A stretch of 18,413 nucleotides of DNA from Candidatus Izemoplasmatales bacterium. GTDB taxonomy: Bacteria; Bacillota_I; Bacilli_A; Izemoplasmatales; Hujiaoplasmataceae. Each line of letters begins with the position of its first letter. The stretch's first letter is position 1. The notes beneath the pieces were generated by a model. It was given only the letters and a program-made list of their open reading frames with translations. It had not been told where the DNA came from and made no database searches. The DNA lies in the NCBI GenBank assembly GCA_028702245.1, contig JAQVPE010000001.1, positions 1 through 18,413 of the forward strand, read 5' to 3'. The position numbers and the translations under genes are program-made. Shown here one piece after another: positions 1-6,888 of this stretch.

Positions 1-33
1 TTGGATACGATACGGGAAGCACGGGGTGAACGA

Positions 34-2673
34 ATGAAGAAACTGGCTTTGATCGATGGCTATAATCTCCTTTTCAGATCATATTATGCGACAGCGGGAG
101 TTGGCAATTTGATGCAAAACTCGCAAGGCGTCTACACCAACGCGATCTATGGCTTTGTTATGGGAATTCAAGCAATTCTTAAAATGGACTTCAGCCATGT
201 CTTGGTCGCACTCGACGCCAAAGGTGAGACCTTCCGGCACCAACAATATCCCGAATACAAGGGGACAAGAAAACCGACACCCTCCGAACTTATCATGCAG
301 TTTTCACTCATGCGCGAGTATCTTGATGCCGCCAACATCAAGTTTTATGAAACAGATCATTATGAAGCCGATGACATCATCGGCTATTTTGCCCATCATG
401 CAAAGCCGGAGTTTGATCAAATCATCATTTTCAGCAATGATCGGGACCTGATGCAACTGATTGACGACAACGTCGTTCAAATGGTGTCTAAACGGGGGTT
501 CTCGGACGCGACCGTTTACGATTCCAAACAACTGTATGAGACAATGGGGATCAAACCCTCCCAAATGACTGATTATAAAGGCTTGGTCGGAGATCCTTCC
601 GACAATATCCCTGGCGTTCCTGGAATCGGCGACAAGACCGCCGTCAAACTATTACAGACTTACAATGACTTGGAGTCGATTCTCGAACATACCGAAGAGC
701 TCAAGGGCAAACTCAAAGAAAATTTGATAACTTATGCCGATAAAGCTAGGTTTTCAAAACAATTGGCGACGATCCTCATCGATTTTCCCAATGAATTCAA
801 AGTTGATGAACTCACTCTTCAAAACGAGGATCCCGAGAAATTGACTGCGTTCTATCAAAAGCTTGAGTTTCACTCGTTTATCCGCAAATTGAACTTGAAA
901 AGCCAAGATGTCAAAGCCGCTAAAGCGGAAGCTGAATACGTTATTATCAATGATCATCCAAGTCGAATCCTCACATCGCCGATGGGACTTCATCTTGAAC
1001 TTTTCGGAACCAATTATCATACCGCAAAGAAACTAGGCTTTGGTCTATATGACGGCAAGAATAGTTTTTACGTCCCCTTTGAGGTTGCCTCTGGCGACAA
1101 GGATTTTCGCGATTGGTTGAAGGATCCCCTAAAAGAAAAATACGTTTTCGATCTCAAGGCGCTCAAAGCTAGCTTGCTTTGGGAGGATATCGAAAGCGAC
1201 GGGTTTGTGTTTGATCTGTTACTTTCAGCTTATCTCGTCAATCCCAACTTGACCCAGGACGATTTTCGGGCTATTGCGAGCGCGTTTGCATATAACGATG
1301 TCGCCTATGACGAAGAGATCTATGGAAAAGGCGCTAAATACGGGCTTCCTGAGAAACCGATCTATCAAAGGCAAGCAGTCAAGAAAGCGCAAGCGATCTA
1401 TAAGTTGAAAGATCCCATTCTTGAAAAAATCAAGTTTCAGGATCAAGAAGAGCTTCTCGTTGAAGTCGAGATACCGCTGGCGAAAATCCTTGCCGAAATG
1501 GAATGGACAGGAATCAAAATCGATATTATCAAATTGAAGTCGATTGGCGAAGATCTCAACAAGCGGATCTCCTTGCTGGAAAAAGAAATCCGTACTCAGG
1601 CAGGCGAAAGCGATCTCAATATCAACAGCACCCGTCAACTGGGAACAATCTTGTTTGAGAAACTCAACTTGCCCTACTATAAAAAGACCAAGACTGGTTA
1701 TTCCACCGATATATCTGTATTGAAACAACTGGAAGGTTTTCATCCGATAGTCCAATATATTATCGACTATCGCACGCTCACAAAGCTTTACGGGACATAC
1801 TTCGAGGGCTTATCGAGCGCCCTTTCGCTTAAAGGCGATGGCCGGATCCACACCATTTACAAACAAGCAGAAACCCAAACGGGTAGGCTTTCTTCGATAG
1901 AACCGAATCTGCAGAACATCCCGATTCGGACCGAGGAAGGCCGCGAGCTCCGAAAAGTCTTCGTCGCCGATGAAGACTGTTTGTTGCTGTCGTCCGATTA
2001 CTCGCAAATTGAACTGAGGGTCCTTGCCGAGATGGCCGACGTCAAACATTTGAAAGATGCTTTTAAGAATAACGAAGACGTTCACACACATACAGCTTCA
2101 CTGATTTTTAAAAAAGACAACGTTACTCCCGATGAAAGACGCGCAGCCAAAGCGGTCAACTTTGGGATCATCTACGGTAAAACGACCTGGGGTTTGTCTG
2201 AGGATTTGAAGATACCGCCTAAACAAGCAGAAGCCTTCATTAGAAACTACTATGAGAACTACCCCGAAATCAAGGTGTTCATGGAACAGACTATTGCCCA
2301 AGCCAAAACCGAGGGCTTTGTGAAAACGATGATGAATCGCAGAAGATATATTCCCGAACTCAATTCGAATAATTTTCAAACCCGGGAATTTGGTAAGAGG
2401 ATGGCGATGAACGCCCCAATCCAAGGCAGTGCTGCCGATATTTTGAAGATTGCCATGGTCAAACTTGCAAAGGCGATCAAAGAGTCGGGTTCGAAAATGA
2501 AGATGTTGTTACAAATCCATGACGAAGTTGTTTTGCAGGTGCCAAAGTCCGAAGTTGAGAAAGCCAAGAAAATGGTTGTAGATACAATGCAAAGCGCTGT
2601 AGAAACGAATGTTCCGATGCTTGTCGAGGCTGCCTTCGGCGAAGATCTGTTTGAGGTGAAAGACAATGCCTGA
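34..2673 (+). CDS. polA: DNA polymerase I
   Basis: Family A polymerase of 879 aa that fills gaps and removes RNA primers in Okazaki-fragment maturation and excision repair. The N-terminal ~290 residues form the 5' nuclease (opening KLALIDGYNLLFRSYY, an FSNDRDLMQL stretch, helix-hairpin-helix GVPGIGDKTA). The middle 3'-5' exonuclease-like region is degenerate: the usual DxE motif reads LHLELFG, so proofreading is probably absent, as in Bacillus-type Pol I. The polymerase domain has motif A DYSQIELR (D655), the O-helix R702/K706/F710/Y714, and motif C IHDEVV (D830). ATG at 34 follows GGGGTG (23-28) and begins the conserved N-terminus; an in-frame TTG at base 1 lies at the window edge and is not preferred. 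The start forms ATGA with a TGA in another frame, so an upstream gene may end there. It overlaps mutM by 8 nt. Confidence 0.97.
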   Translation: MKKLALIDGYNLLFRSYYATAGVGNLMQNSQGVYTNAIYGFVMGIQAILKMDFSHVLVALDAKGETFRHQQYPEYKGTRKPTPSELIMQFSLMREYLDAANIKFYETDHYEADDIIGYFAHHAKPEFDQIIIFSNDRDLMQLIDDNVVQMVSKRGFSDATVYDSKQLYETMGIKPSQMTDYKGLVGDPSDNIPGVPGIGDKTAVKLLQTYNDLESILEHTEELKGKLKENLITYADKARFSKQLATILIDFPNEFKVDELTLQNEDPEKLTAFYQKLEFHSFIRKLNLKSQDVKAAKAEAEYVIINDHPSRILTSPMGLHLELFGTNYHTAKKLGFGLYDGKNSFYVPFEVASGDKDFRDWLKDPLKEKYVFDLKALKASLLWEDIESDGFVFDLLLSAYLVNPNLTQDDFRAIASAFAYNDVAYDEEIYGKGAKYGLPEKPIYQRQAVKKAQAIYKLKDPILEKIKFQDQEELLVEVEIPLAKILAEMEWTGIKIDIIKLKSIGEDLNKRISLLEKEIRTQAGESDLNINSTRQLGTILFEKLNLPYYKKTKTGYSTDISVLKQLEGFHPIVQYIIDYRTLTKLYGTYFEGLSSALSLKGDGRIHTIYKQAETQTGRLSSIEPNLQNIPIRTEEGRELRKVFVADEDCLLLSSDYSQIELRVLAEMADVKHLKDAFKNNEDVHTHTASLIFKKDNVTPDERRAAKAVNFGIIYGKTTWGLSEDLKIPPKQAEAFIRNYYENYPEIKVFMEQTIAQAKTEGFVKTMMNRRRYIPELNSNNFQTREFGKRMAMNAPIQGSAADILKIAMVKLAKAIKESGSKMKMLLQIHDEVVLQVPKSEVEKAKKMVVDTMQSAVETNVPMLVEAAFGEDLFEVKDNA

Positions 2674-3487
2674 GTTGCCTGAAGTTGAAACGGTAAAAGA
2701 AACACTGAAACAGCAGATTGTTGGCAAAACCATCGCCGATGTCACAGTGATCTACGGTAAATTGATCAAAAACCAAGACGCTGAAAGTTTTAAACAGGCT
2801 TTGATCGGAAATACATTGAGAAATATCGGGCGTTACGGAAAGTACTTGTTTTTCCACTTCGCGGGAGTTGTCTTGATTGTCCATTTACGGATGGAAGGCA
2901 AATTCTTTTTGAAACCTTTTTCTGAGCCTTACCAAAAACACGAGCACATAATCTTCTCTTTTACCGATCAATCAACGCTCAGGTATCATGATGTTCGCAA
3001 GTTCGGAACGATGGAAATCGTACCCGAGGGCACCGAGATGGAAGTAGAGGGAATCAAGAAGCTTGGTAAAGAGCCTTTCGGTAGTGACTTTACTGATTCG
3101 TATATATATGATAAAATATATAAATCGACAAGACCGATCAAATCATTGCTTCTCGATCAAGAGATCGTTGCCGGCCTCGGTAATATCTATGTCGATGAGG
3201 TCTTGTTCTTGTCGGGTCTAGATCCAAGACGGCCCGGGAAGGATGTTTCAAGAATAGAAGCGGGGATGATCGCCAAGAACTGCCGGAAGGTTCTCGAAAA
3301 AGCGATCAACCTAGGCGGCACGACAATCCGCAGCTATACTTCCAGTCTTGGAGTTAGTGGCCGATTTCAAAACGAATTGAACGTTCATACCCGCAAAGGC
3401 TTGCCATGTCTTAAATGCGGTAACTCGATAGAAAAGACCAGAGTTGGCGGTAGAGGCACCTACTATTGCCCCTCTTGTCAGAAATAA
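2666..3487 (+). CDS. mutM: Formamidopyrimidine-DNA glycosylase
   Basis: Bifunctional glycosylase/AP lyase (Fpg) of 273 aa that removes 8-oxoguanine and formamidopyrimidines in base excision repair. The N-terminus MPELPEVETV supplies the catalytic proline (after Met removal) and glutamate. K59 in RYGKY and R111 in HDVRKFG match DNA-contacting residues of the family. LGNIYVDEVLF is the helix-two-turn-helix region. A C-terminal zinc finger has C248, C251, C268 and C271, with R263 in VGGRGTYYCPSC. Length is standard. The start codon lies inside the end of polA (ATGCCTGA shared), which implies translational coupling; pairing a repair polymerase with a base-excision glycosylase makes sense and the order is common in Firmicutes. 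Nei-type enzymes are less likely given MPELPE and this finger. Confidence 0.97.
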   Translation: MPELPEVETVKETLKQQIVGKTIADVTVIYGKLIKNQDAESFKQALIGNTLRNIGRYGKYLFFHFAGVVLIVHLRMEGKFFLKPFSEPYQKHEHIIFSFTDQSTLRYHDVRKFGTMEIVPEGTEMEVEGIKKLGKEPFGSDFTDSYIYDKIYKSTRPIKSLLLDQEIVAGLGNIYVDEVLFLSGLDPRRPGKDVSRIEAGMIAKNCRKVLEKAINLGGTTIRSYTSSLGVSGRFQNELNVHTRKGLPCLKCGNSIEKTRVGGRGTYYCPSCQK

Positions 3488-3500
3488 TGGAGATCTTTTT

Positions 3501-4097
3501 GTGAAAATCATCGGCCTGACCGGGGGCATCGCTTCCGGCAAAAGTCTTGTGGCTAACTGGTTCATCGACGCGGGTTTTCCTTTGATCGAAGCCGATTCGG
3601 TTTATAAGCGTCTAGCAACTCCAGGGGGATCCCTCTATCAGAAATTACTCGATTTTGTCCCCCCGTATTGTATTGACGGAAATAAACAAATAGACTGGCA
3701 TAAACTTGGTCAAGTGGTTTTCACTGATAATGATTTCCGCGTGAGATTAAACCAACTGACACATCCAGCTGTGGAAAAGGCAGTAAAAATCGAGATCGAG
3801 CAATTTCGAAATGCCGGAGAAAAATATGTAGTATTGAGCGTTCCGCTGCTCTTTGAAAGCGGCACCGATAAACTCTGTGACATAACTATCTGTGTCTTTG
3901 TCGATCAGGAAGTCCAGACAAGGCGGCTAATGCTCCGAGATCAAATACCTGGCGAATACGCCAAATTGAAAATAGCCGCGCAAATGTCTCTTGAAGAAAA
4001 GCGCAAGCTGGCCGATTATACTATCGATAACTCAGGATCGGTCAAAGAAACCAAAAAACAATTCAAAATGGTGCTTGACGCCTTAAGGAGTGAATGA
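3501..4097 (+). CDS. coaE: Dephospho-CoA kinase
   Basis: Performs the last step of coenzyme A synthesis, ATP-dependent phosphorylation of the 3'-OH of dephospho-CoA, in the cytosol. The 198-aa product opens with KIIGLTGGIASGKS, a P-loop at residues 8-15, followed by ADSVYKRL, the LTHPAVEKAV stretch, and VPLLFESG, all typical of CoaE. The GTG at 3501 is chosen because it starts the conserved N-terminus and follows GGAG (3489-3492) by 8 nt; an in-frame ATG at 3444 would overlap mutM and add 19 unrelated residues. It lies 13 nt after mutM and 1 nt before the next gene, so it is most likely co-transcribed from the polA cluster. The mutM–coaE neighbourhood is widespread in Firmicutes. Confidence 0.95.
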   Translation: MKIIGLTGGIASGKSLVANWFIDAGFPLIEADSVYKRLATPGGSLYQKLLDFVPPYCIDGNKQIDWHKLGQVVFTDNDFRVRLNQLTHPAVEKAVKIEIEQFRNAGEKYVVLSVPLLFESGTDKLCDITICVFVDQEVQTRRLMLRDQIPGEYAKLKIAAQMSLEEKRKLADYTIDNSGSVKETKKQFKMVLDALRSE

Positions 4098-4098
4098 C

Positions 4099-4464
4099 AT
4101 GTCAATTCTCAGTTTTTTCTCGACAACTTGTGAAACCAGAGAACTCCATCGAGATCCGGACCTCAGGACAAAATACTATCGCAACAGTTTTAACCAGTGT
4201 CTTGAGGCGCTCAAAAAATACGCTGAAGCTGAAAATCTCGATTTAAAAAATGTCAATCCCGTTCACGGCGAACTCTATATGCTCGGCAATGGTTTTGATA
4301 TGATCATCACAGTTACTCAGATCACGCCACAGGAATCAGGAATCGATATCAAAGTCAATGTTTTTGGCTTAATGGGAATGAACAAACCCAAAAAACGAGC
4401 TTTAGAGCTATATGCATTTCTCGATTCTTCCTTAAGATTTAAAGGCGTTTCCTTACATCCTTAG
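4099..4464 (+). CDS. Conserved-looking small protein of unknown function between coaE and dnaB
   Basis: I do not recognise this 121-aa protein. The start is taken as ATG 4099 because a strong Shine-Dalgarno (TTAAGGAG, 4083-4090) lies 8 nt upstream; a GTG at 4090 sits inside that site. There is no signal peptide, membrane segment, P-loop or zinc motif; Cys residues are not paired in CxxC form. The sequence suggests a short N-terminal part (TTCETRELHRDPDLR), a helix around residues 27-45, two probable strands (GELYMLGNGFDMIITVTQ and IDIKVNVFGLM) and a C-terminal helix (KKRALELYAFLDSS), that is, a small soluble alpha/beta domain. It is 1 nt after coaE and its TAG stop is part of the dnaB Shine-Dalgarno, so it is embedded in the replication cluster. 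In Bacillus this interval holds nrdR among others, but the NrdR zinc ribbon and ATP cone are absent. Codon use resembles its neighbours. Confidence 0.85.
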   Translation: MSILSFFSTTCETRELHRDPDLRTKYYRNSFNQCLEALKKYAEAENLDLKNVNPVHGELYMLGNGFDMIITVTQITPQESGIDIKVNVFGLMGMNKPKKRALELYAFLDSSLRFKGVSLHP

Positions 4465-4475
4465 GAGGTATCCTC

Positions 4476-5702
4476 TTGGACAGAGTCAGAAGGACTGACC
4501 GCTTCATCGTTTACGCAAACGGTAGCATTACCAGCGCTGATTATCAGGCGCTAACGCTTCTTTATCAGCCGATCATCGGCCTTTTTGCTTTTGGCCTATA
4601 TTTGACTTTACGAGAATTGATGGACAAGCAGAACCTGACTTCCCAGGAATATCTGCATCAAGATTTGGAGTCGATCCTGAACCGTAAGCTTGAAGACATC
4701 GAATCCGACCGCCATAAGCTCGAGGCTGTTGGATTGCTCGATACTTTCTACCTTGAAGATCGCTTTATTTATGAACTCAAGTCGCCGCTGTCGGCTCAAA
4801 GTTTTGTCAACGATGGGATTCTCGGCCAGTATCTGCTTGGCGCGATCACCAAGGAACGGTTCAAGAAACTGATCCAGGTCTTCAAAATCAAGGCTCCTAG
4901 CAAAAAGGGATACTTTCAGATAACCAAGGCTTTTGATGAGGTGTTTCCCCCTTTAAGTATCGAGGACTCTCCTCAAGAAGCTGACCTGATGAATCCACTT
5001 CGGTCAATGCCTCTCAAAACCAAAAACGACGTTTTTGACTGGCGACTACTAAAAGAAAGTCTTCCGGAAACGGTATTTGATCCGAGTGAACTCAGTGAAT
5101 ATGTCAAAAACAAGATCTCGACATTGCACTTTGTTTATCAACTAGACGAACTAGAAATCAGTGAGATCTATCGGCGCTCGGTAGATGACGAGCGGCGTCT
5201 CGATATTCGAAAATTGGTAGAACTTGCCCGTGAGCATTATAAGTTCCGTCAGGAACGAAACCACCAATCAGAAAAAATAGCGCCGGTTCCCGAAAACAGG
5301 AATTTGCCCTTAGAACCGCACGAAAGACTGGCTCAGACCTCTCCGATCGCCATCTTGAAAGAGATGGGCGGGGGTCGCGCTTCCGCTGCGGATCTTCGCA
5401 TCGTCGAAAGATTGATCGATGATATCGGGCTCAATCCGGGAGTAGTGAATGTCTTGCTCGCGTATATTGCCAAGATCAAAGACGGGATTTTGCCTGGGTA
5501 TGATTATTTTGAGAAAGTCGGCTTGAACTGGAAGCATAATCAGATCAACGACGCCAAGACCGCTCTTGAATATGTCGATCATTTGCGAGCTCAGTATGAA
5601 AAATCAAGAACTAGCGGGAAATCAACCCGCAAGACTTATAAATCCACCAAGCCCGATATAACGTTGGATTGGTTCGAAGACTATCTTAAGTCGATCGAAT
5701 AG
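4476..5702 (+). CDS. dnaB: Replication initiation and membrane attachment protein DnaB (Firmicutes type, helicase-loading)
   Basis: Firmicutes-type DnaB (not the E. coli helicase of that name) acts with DnaD and DnaI to load the replicative helicase at the origin and at PriA-dependent restart sites. The 408-aa product has an N-terminal winged-helix-like region (ALTLLYQPIIGLFAFGLYLTL is typical) and a C-terminal DnaB/DnaD-type domain at about residues 290-372, with LNPGVVNVLLAYI, YFEKVGLNW and a terminal aromatic/basic tail. The start is TTG 4476, 6 nt after a near-perfect AGGAGGT (4463-4469); no ATG nearby fits the conserved N-terminus. It lies 11 nt after the unknown small gene and 14 nt before dnaI, and the dnaB–dnaI order matches Bacillus. 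Confidence 0.92.
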   Translation: MDRVRRTDRFIVYANGSITSADYQALTLLYQPIIGLFAFGLYLTLRELMDKQNLTSQEYLHQDLESILNRKLEDIESDRHKLEAVGLLDTFYLEDRFIYELKSPLSAQSFVNDGILGQYLLGAITKERFKKLIQVFKIKAPSKKGYFQITKAFDEVFPPLSIEDSPQEADLMNPLRSMPLKTKNDVFDWRLLKESLPETVFDPSELSEYVKNKISTLHFVYQLDELEISEIYRRSVDDERRLDIRKLVELAREHYKFRQERNHQSEKIAPVPENRNLPLEPHERLAQTSPIAILKEMGGGRASAADLRIVERLIDDIGLNPGVVNVLLAYIAKIKDGILPGYDYFEKVGLNWKHNQINDAKTALEYVDHLRAQYEKSRTSGKSTRKTYKSTKPDITLDWFEDYLKSIE

Positions 5703-5716
5703 AAGGGAAAACGATC

Positions 5717-6619
5717 ATGAAACGGATTGCGGAGTACCTTAAGAAGGTACCGGGGGAATTGAAAGTCGATGAAGCAATCGAATCCTTGCTCGATGATGTA
5801 AGGATCAGACAATTCGCCCTGAAATATGACCTTAAGCATGATGTTCTTGCTCAAGGCATCAACAATCTCCTTGTCTATAAAGAAGCCAAGGATGTTTGTA
5901 ATGCTTGCCAAGGACTCCATGAATGCAAACTCCCGATGGTTGGCATGACACCGGAACTCAATCTCTATAACGGCGAGATTACGCTTGCCTACGCCAAATG
6001 CCGCTATAACACGCTTGATGAAAGCAAGTTCAAGATCGACGCGATGTATGTTCCGAAGAAAGTATTCAACGCCAGCATCAACGATTTTGATCTGATCGGT
6101 CCCGAACGAAAAGAGATTCTTAAGTACATTCTCAAGTTTGTCGCCGAATACAATAAAGACAACTTCATCAAAGGTATGTACCTGTCCGGAGTTTTCGGTT
6201 CAGGCAAGACTTATATTTTGGCGATCATCGCCAACGAACTCGCCAAAAAAGGGTTCAACATTGTTTTCGCCTATTACCCTGACTTGGTGCGCGAACTCAA
6301 ATCCTCGATTTCGCATGGGTCGCTTGAAGATAAGATCGAGTATCTAAAAAAAACCGATATCTTGTTTCTTGATGATATTGGCGGTGAGACTCCGAGCGGC
6401 TTTATTCGCGACGAAGTCTTGGGCCCGATCCTTCAACATCGTGTTCTTGACGAACTGCCGACGTTTTTCTCATCCAACATCAAGATGAAAGTTTTGATTG
6501 AAGCGCTGGCCGCCGATTCCTCGATGCTTGAAAAATCTAAAGCACATCGAATCTACGAACGGATCAGAGAACTGGCCGTCGAGTTCGAAATCTCGGAAAA
6601 ACCACACCGCACACCTTGA
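5717..6619 (+). CDS. dnaI: Primosomal protein DnaI, AAA+ helicase loader
   Basis: AAA+ ATPase of 300 aa that delivers the hexameric replicative helicase onto DNA, working with DnaB and DnaD. The N-terminal helicase-binding domain carries a Cys/His cluster (C61, C64, H68, C70, later C95) suitable for zinc binding, as known for DnaI. The C-terminal ATPase has Walker A GVFGSGKT (158-165), Walker B ILFLDD (215-220), sensor-1 SSN (252-254) and a conserved ERIRELA near residue 281. Length is close to the usual ~310 aa. A GAAGGGAAAA Shine-Dalgarno precedes the ATG. The TGA stop lies inside the -35 box of the thrS promoter, and no terminator separates the two, so some cluster transcripts may run into the thrS leader. 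Confidence 0.95.
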   Translation: MKRIAEYLKKVPGELKVDEAIESLLDDVRIRQFALKYDLKHDVLAQGINNLLVYKEAKDVCNACQGLHECKLPMVGMTPELNLYNGEITLAYAKCRYNTLDESKFKIDAMYVPKKVFNASINDFDLIGPERKEILKYILKFVAEYNKDNFIKGMYLSGVFGSGKTYILAIIANELAKKGFNIVFAYYPDLVRELKSSISHGSLEDKIEYLKKTDILFLDDIGGETPSGFIRDEVLGPILQHRVLDELPTFFSSNIKMKVLIEALAADSSMLEKSKAHRIYERIRELAVEFEISEKPHRTP

Positions 6620-6643
6620 CAAGCGGGATTTTTCTCATATAAT
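6616..6643 (+). promoter_or_regulatory. Sigma-A-type promoter for thrS
   Basis: TTGACA at 6616-6621 and TATAAT at 6638-6643, both full consensus, separated by 16 nt. The -35 element includes the dnaI stop codon TGA (6617-6619). Transcription should start near 6650, just ahead of the T-box leader. A second TATAAT at 6650-6655 has no -35 at a suitable distance. Confidence 0.85.
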
Positions 6644-6660
6644 ATATTGTATAATCATAT

Positions 6661-6868
6661 ATGACGTTAACGAGGACAAAGTCTCCAATATAAGCCACAT
6701 AGAGCGAAGATAGGATGGTGGAAGCTATCGATGCGGCGGTTTGGGATTACCACCTCCGAGTCGGATCCAGGAAGGGATCCCGTTTCCCGCGTTATGGGGC
6801 TAAAGCGCCAGATATTCTGGAAAAAAGGTGGTACCGCGAGCAATCGTCCTTTTCAAGGACGGTTTTTT
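6661..6868 (+). ncRNA. T-box leader (threonine specifier) controlling thrS
   Basis: Cis-acting riboswitch that senses uncharged tRNA-Thr by pairing with its anticodon and acceptor end, favouring antitermination. The T-box AAGGTGGTACCGCG is at 6825-6838. Stem I shows AGAG (6701-6704) and an apical hairpin GATAG/CTATC (6709-6713/6725-6729) with an 11-nt loop containing GGTGGAA. The specifier is read as ACC (6749-6751) followed by ACCTCC, the usual context for the specifier codon, and it matches the downstream threonyl-tRNA synthetase. The leader ends in an intrinsic terminator at 6842-6868. The 5' boundary is approximate. Confidence 0.93.
6842..6868 (+). terminator. T-box-controlled intrinsic terminator before thrS
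   Basis: CGTCCTT (6845-6851), loop TTC, AAGGACG (6855-6861), extended by A/T and G·U pairs, then a T-run at 6863-6868. It lies 7 nt after the T-box sequence, the expected place for the regulated terminator. The arms compete with the antiterminator that contains the T-box. Confidence 0.88.
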
Positions 6869-6888
6869 ATTTACTAAGGAGGTATTTC

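Noticed and set aside
1225..1755. Minus-strand 176-aa open frame inside polA (also 13384-13833 inside polC)
   Set aside because: These lie antisense to strongly conserved coding sequence, have no Shine-Dalgarno or recognisable motif, and look like by-products of codon bias.
3100..3125. AT-rich tract in mutM resembling a promoter
   Set aside because: It encodes a normal variable Fpg loop (YIYDKIYKS), and no -35 at proper spacing leads to a gene; coaE is already in the cluster.
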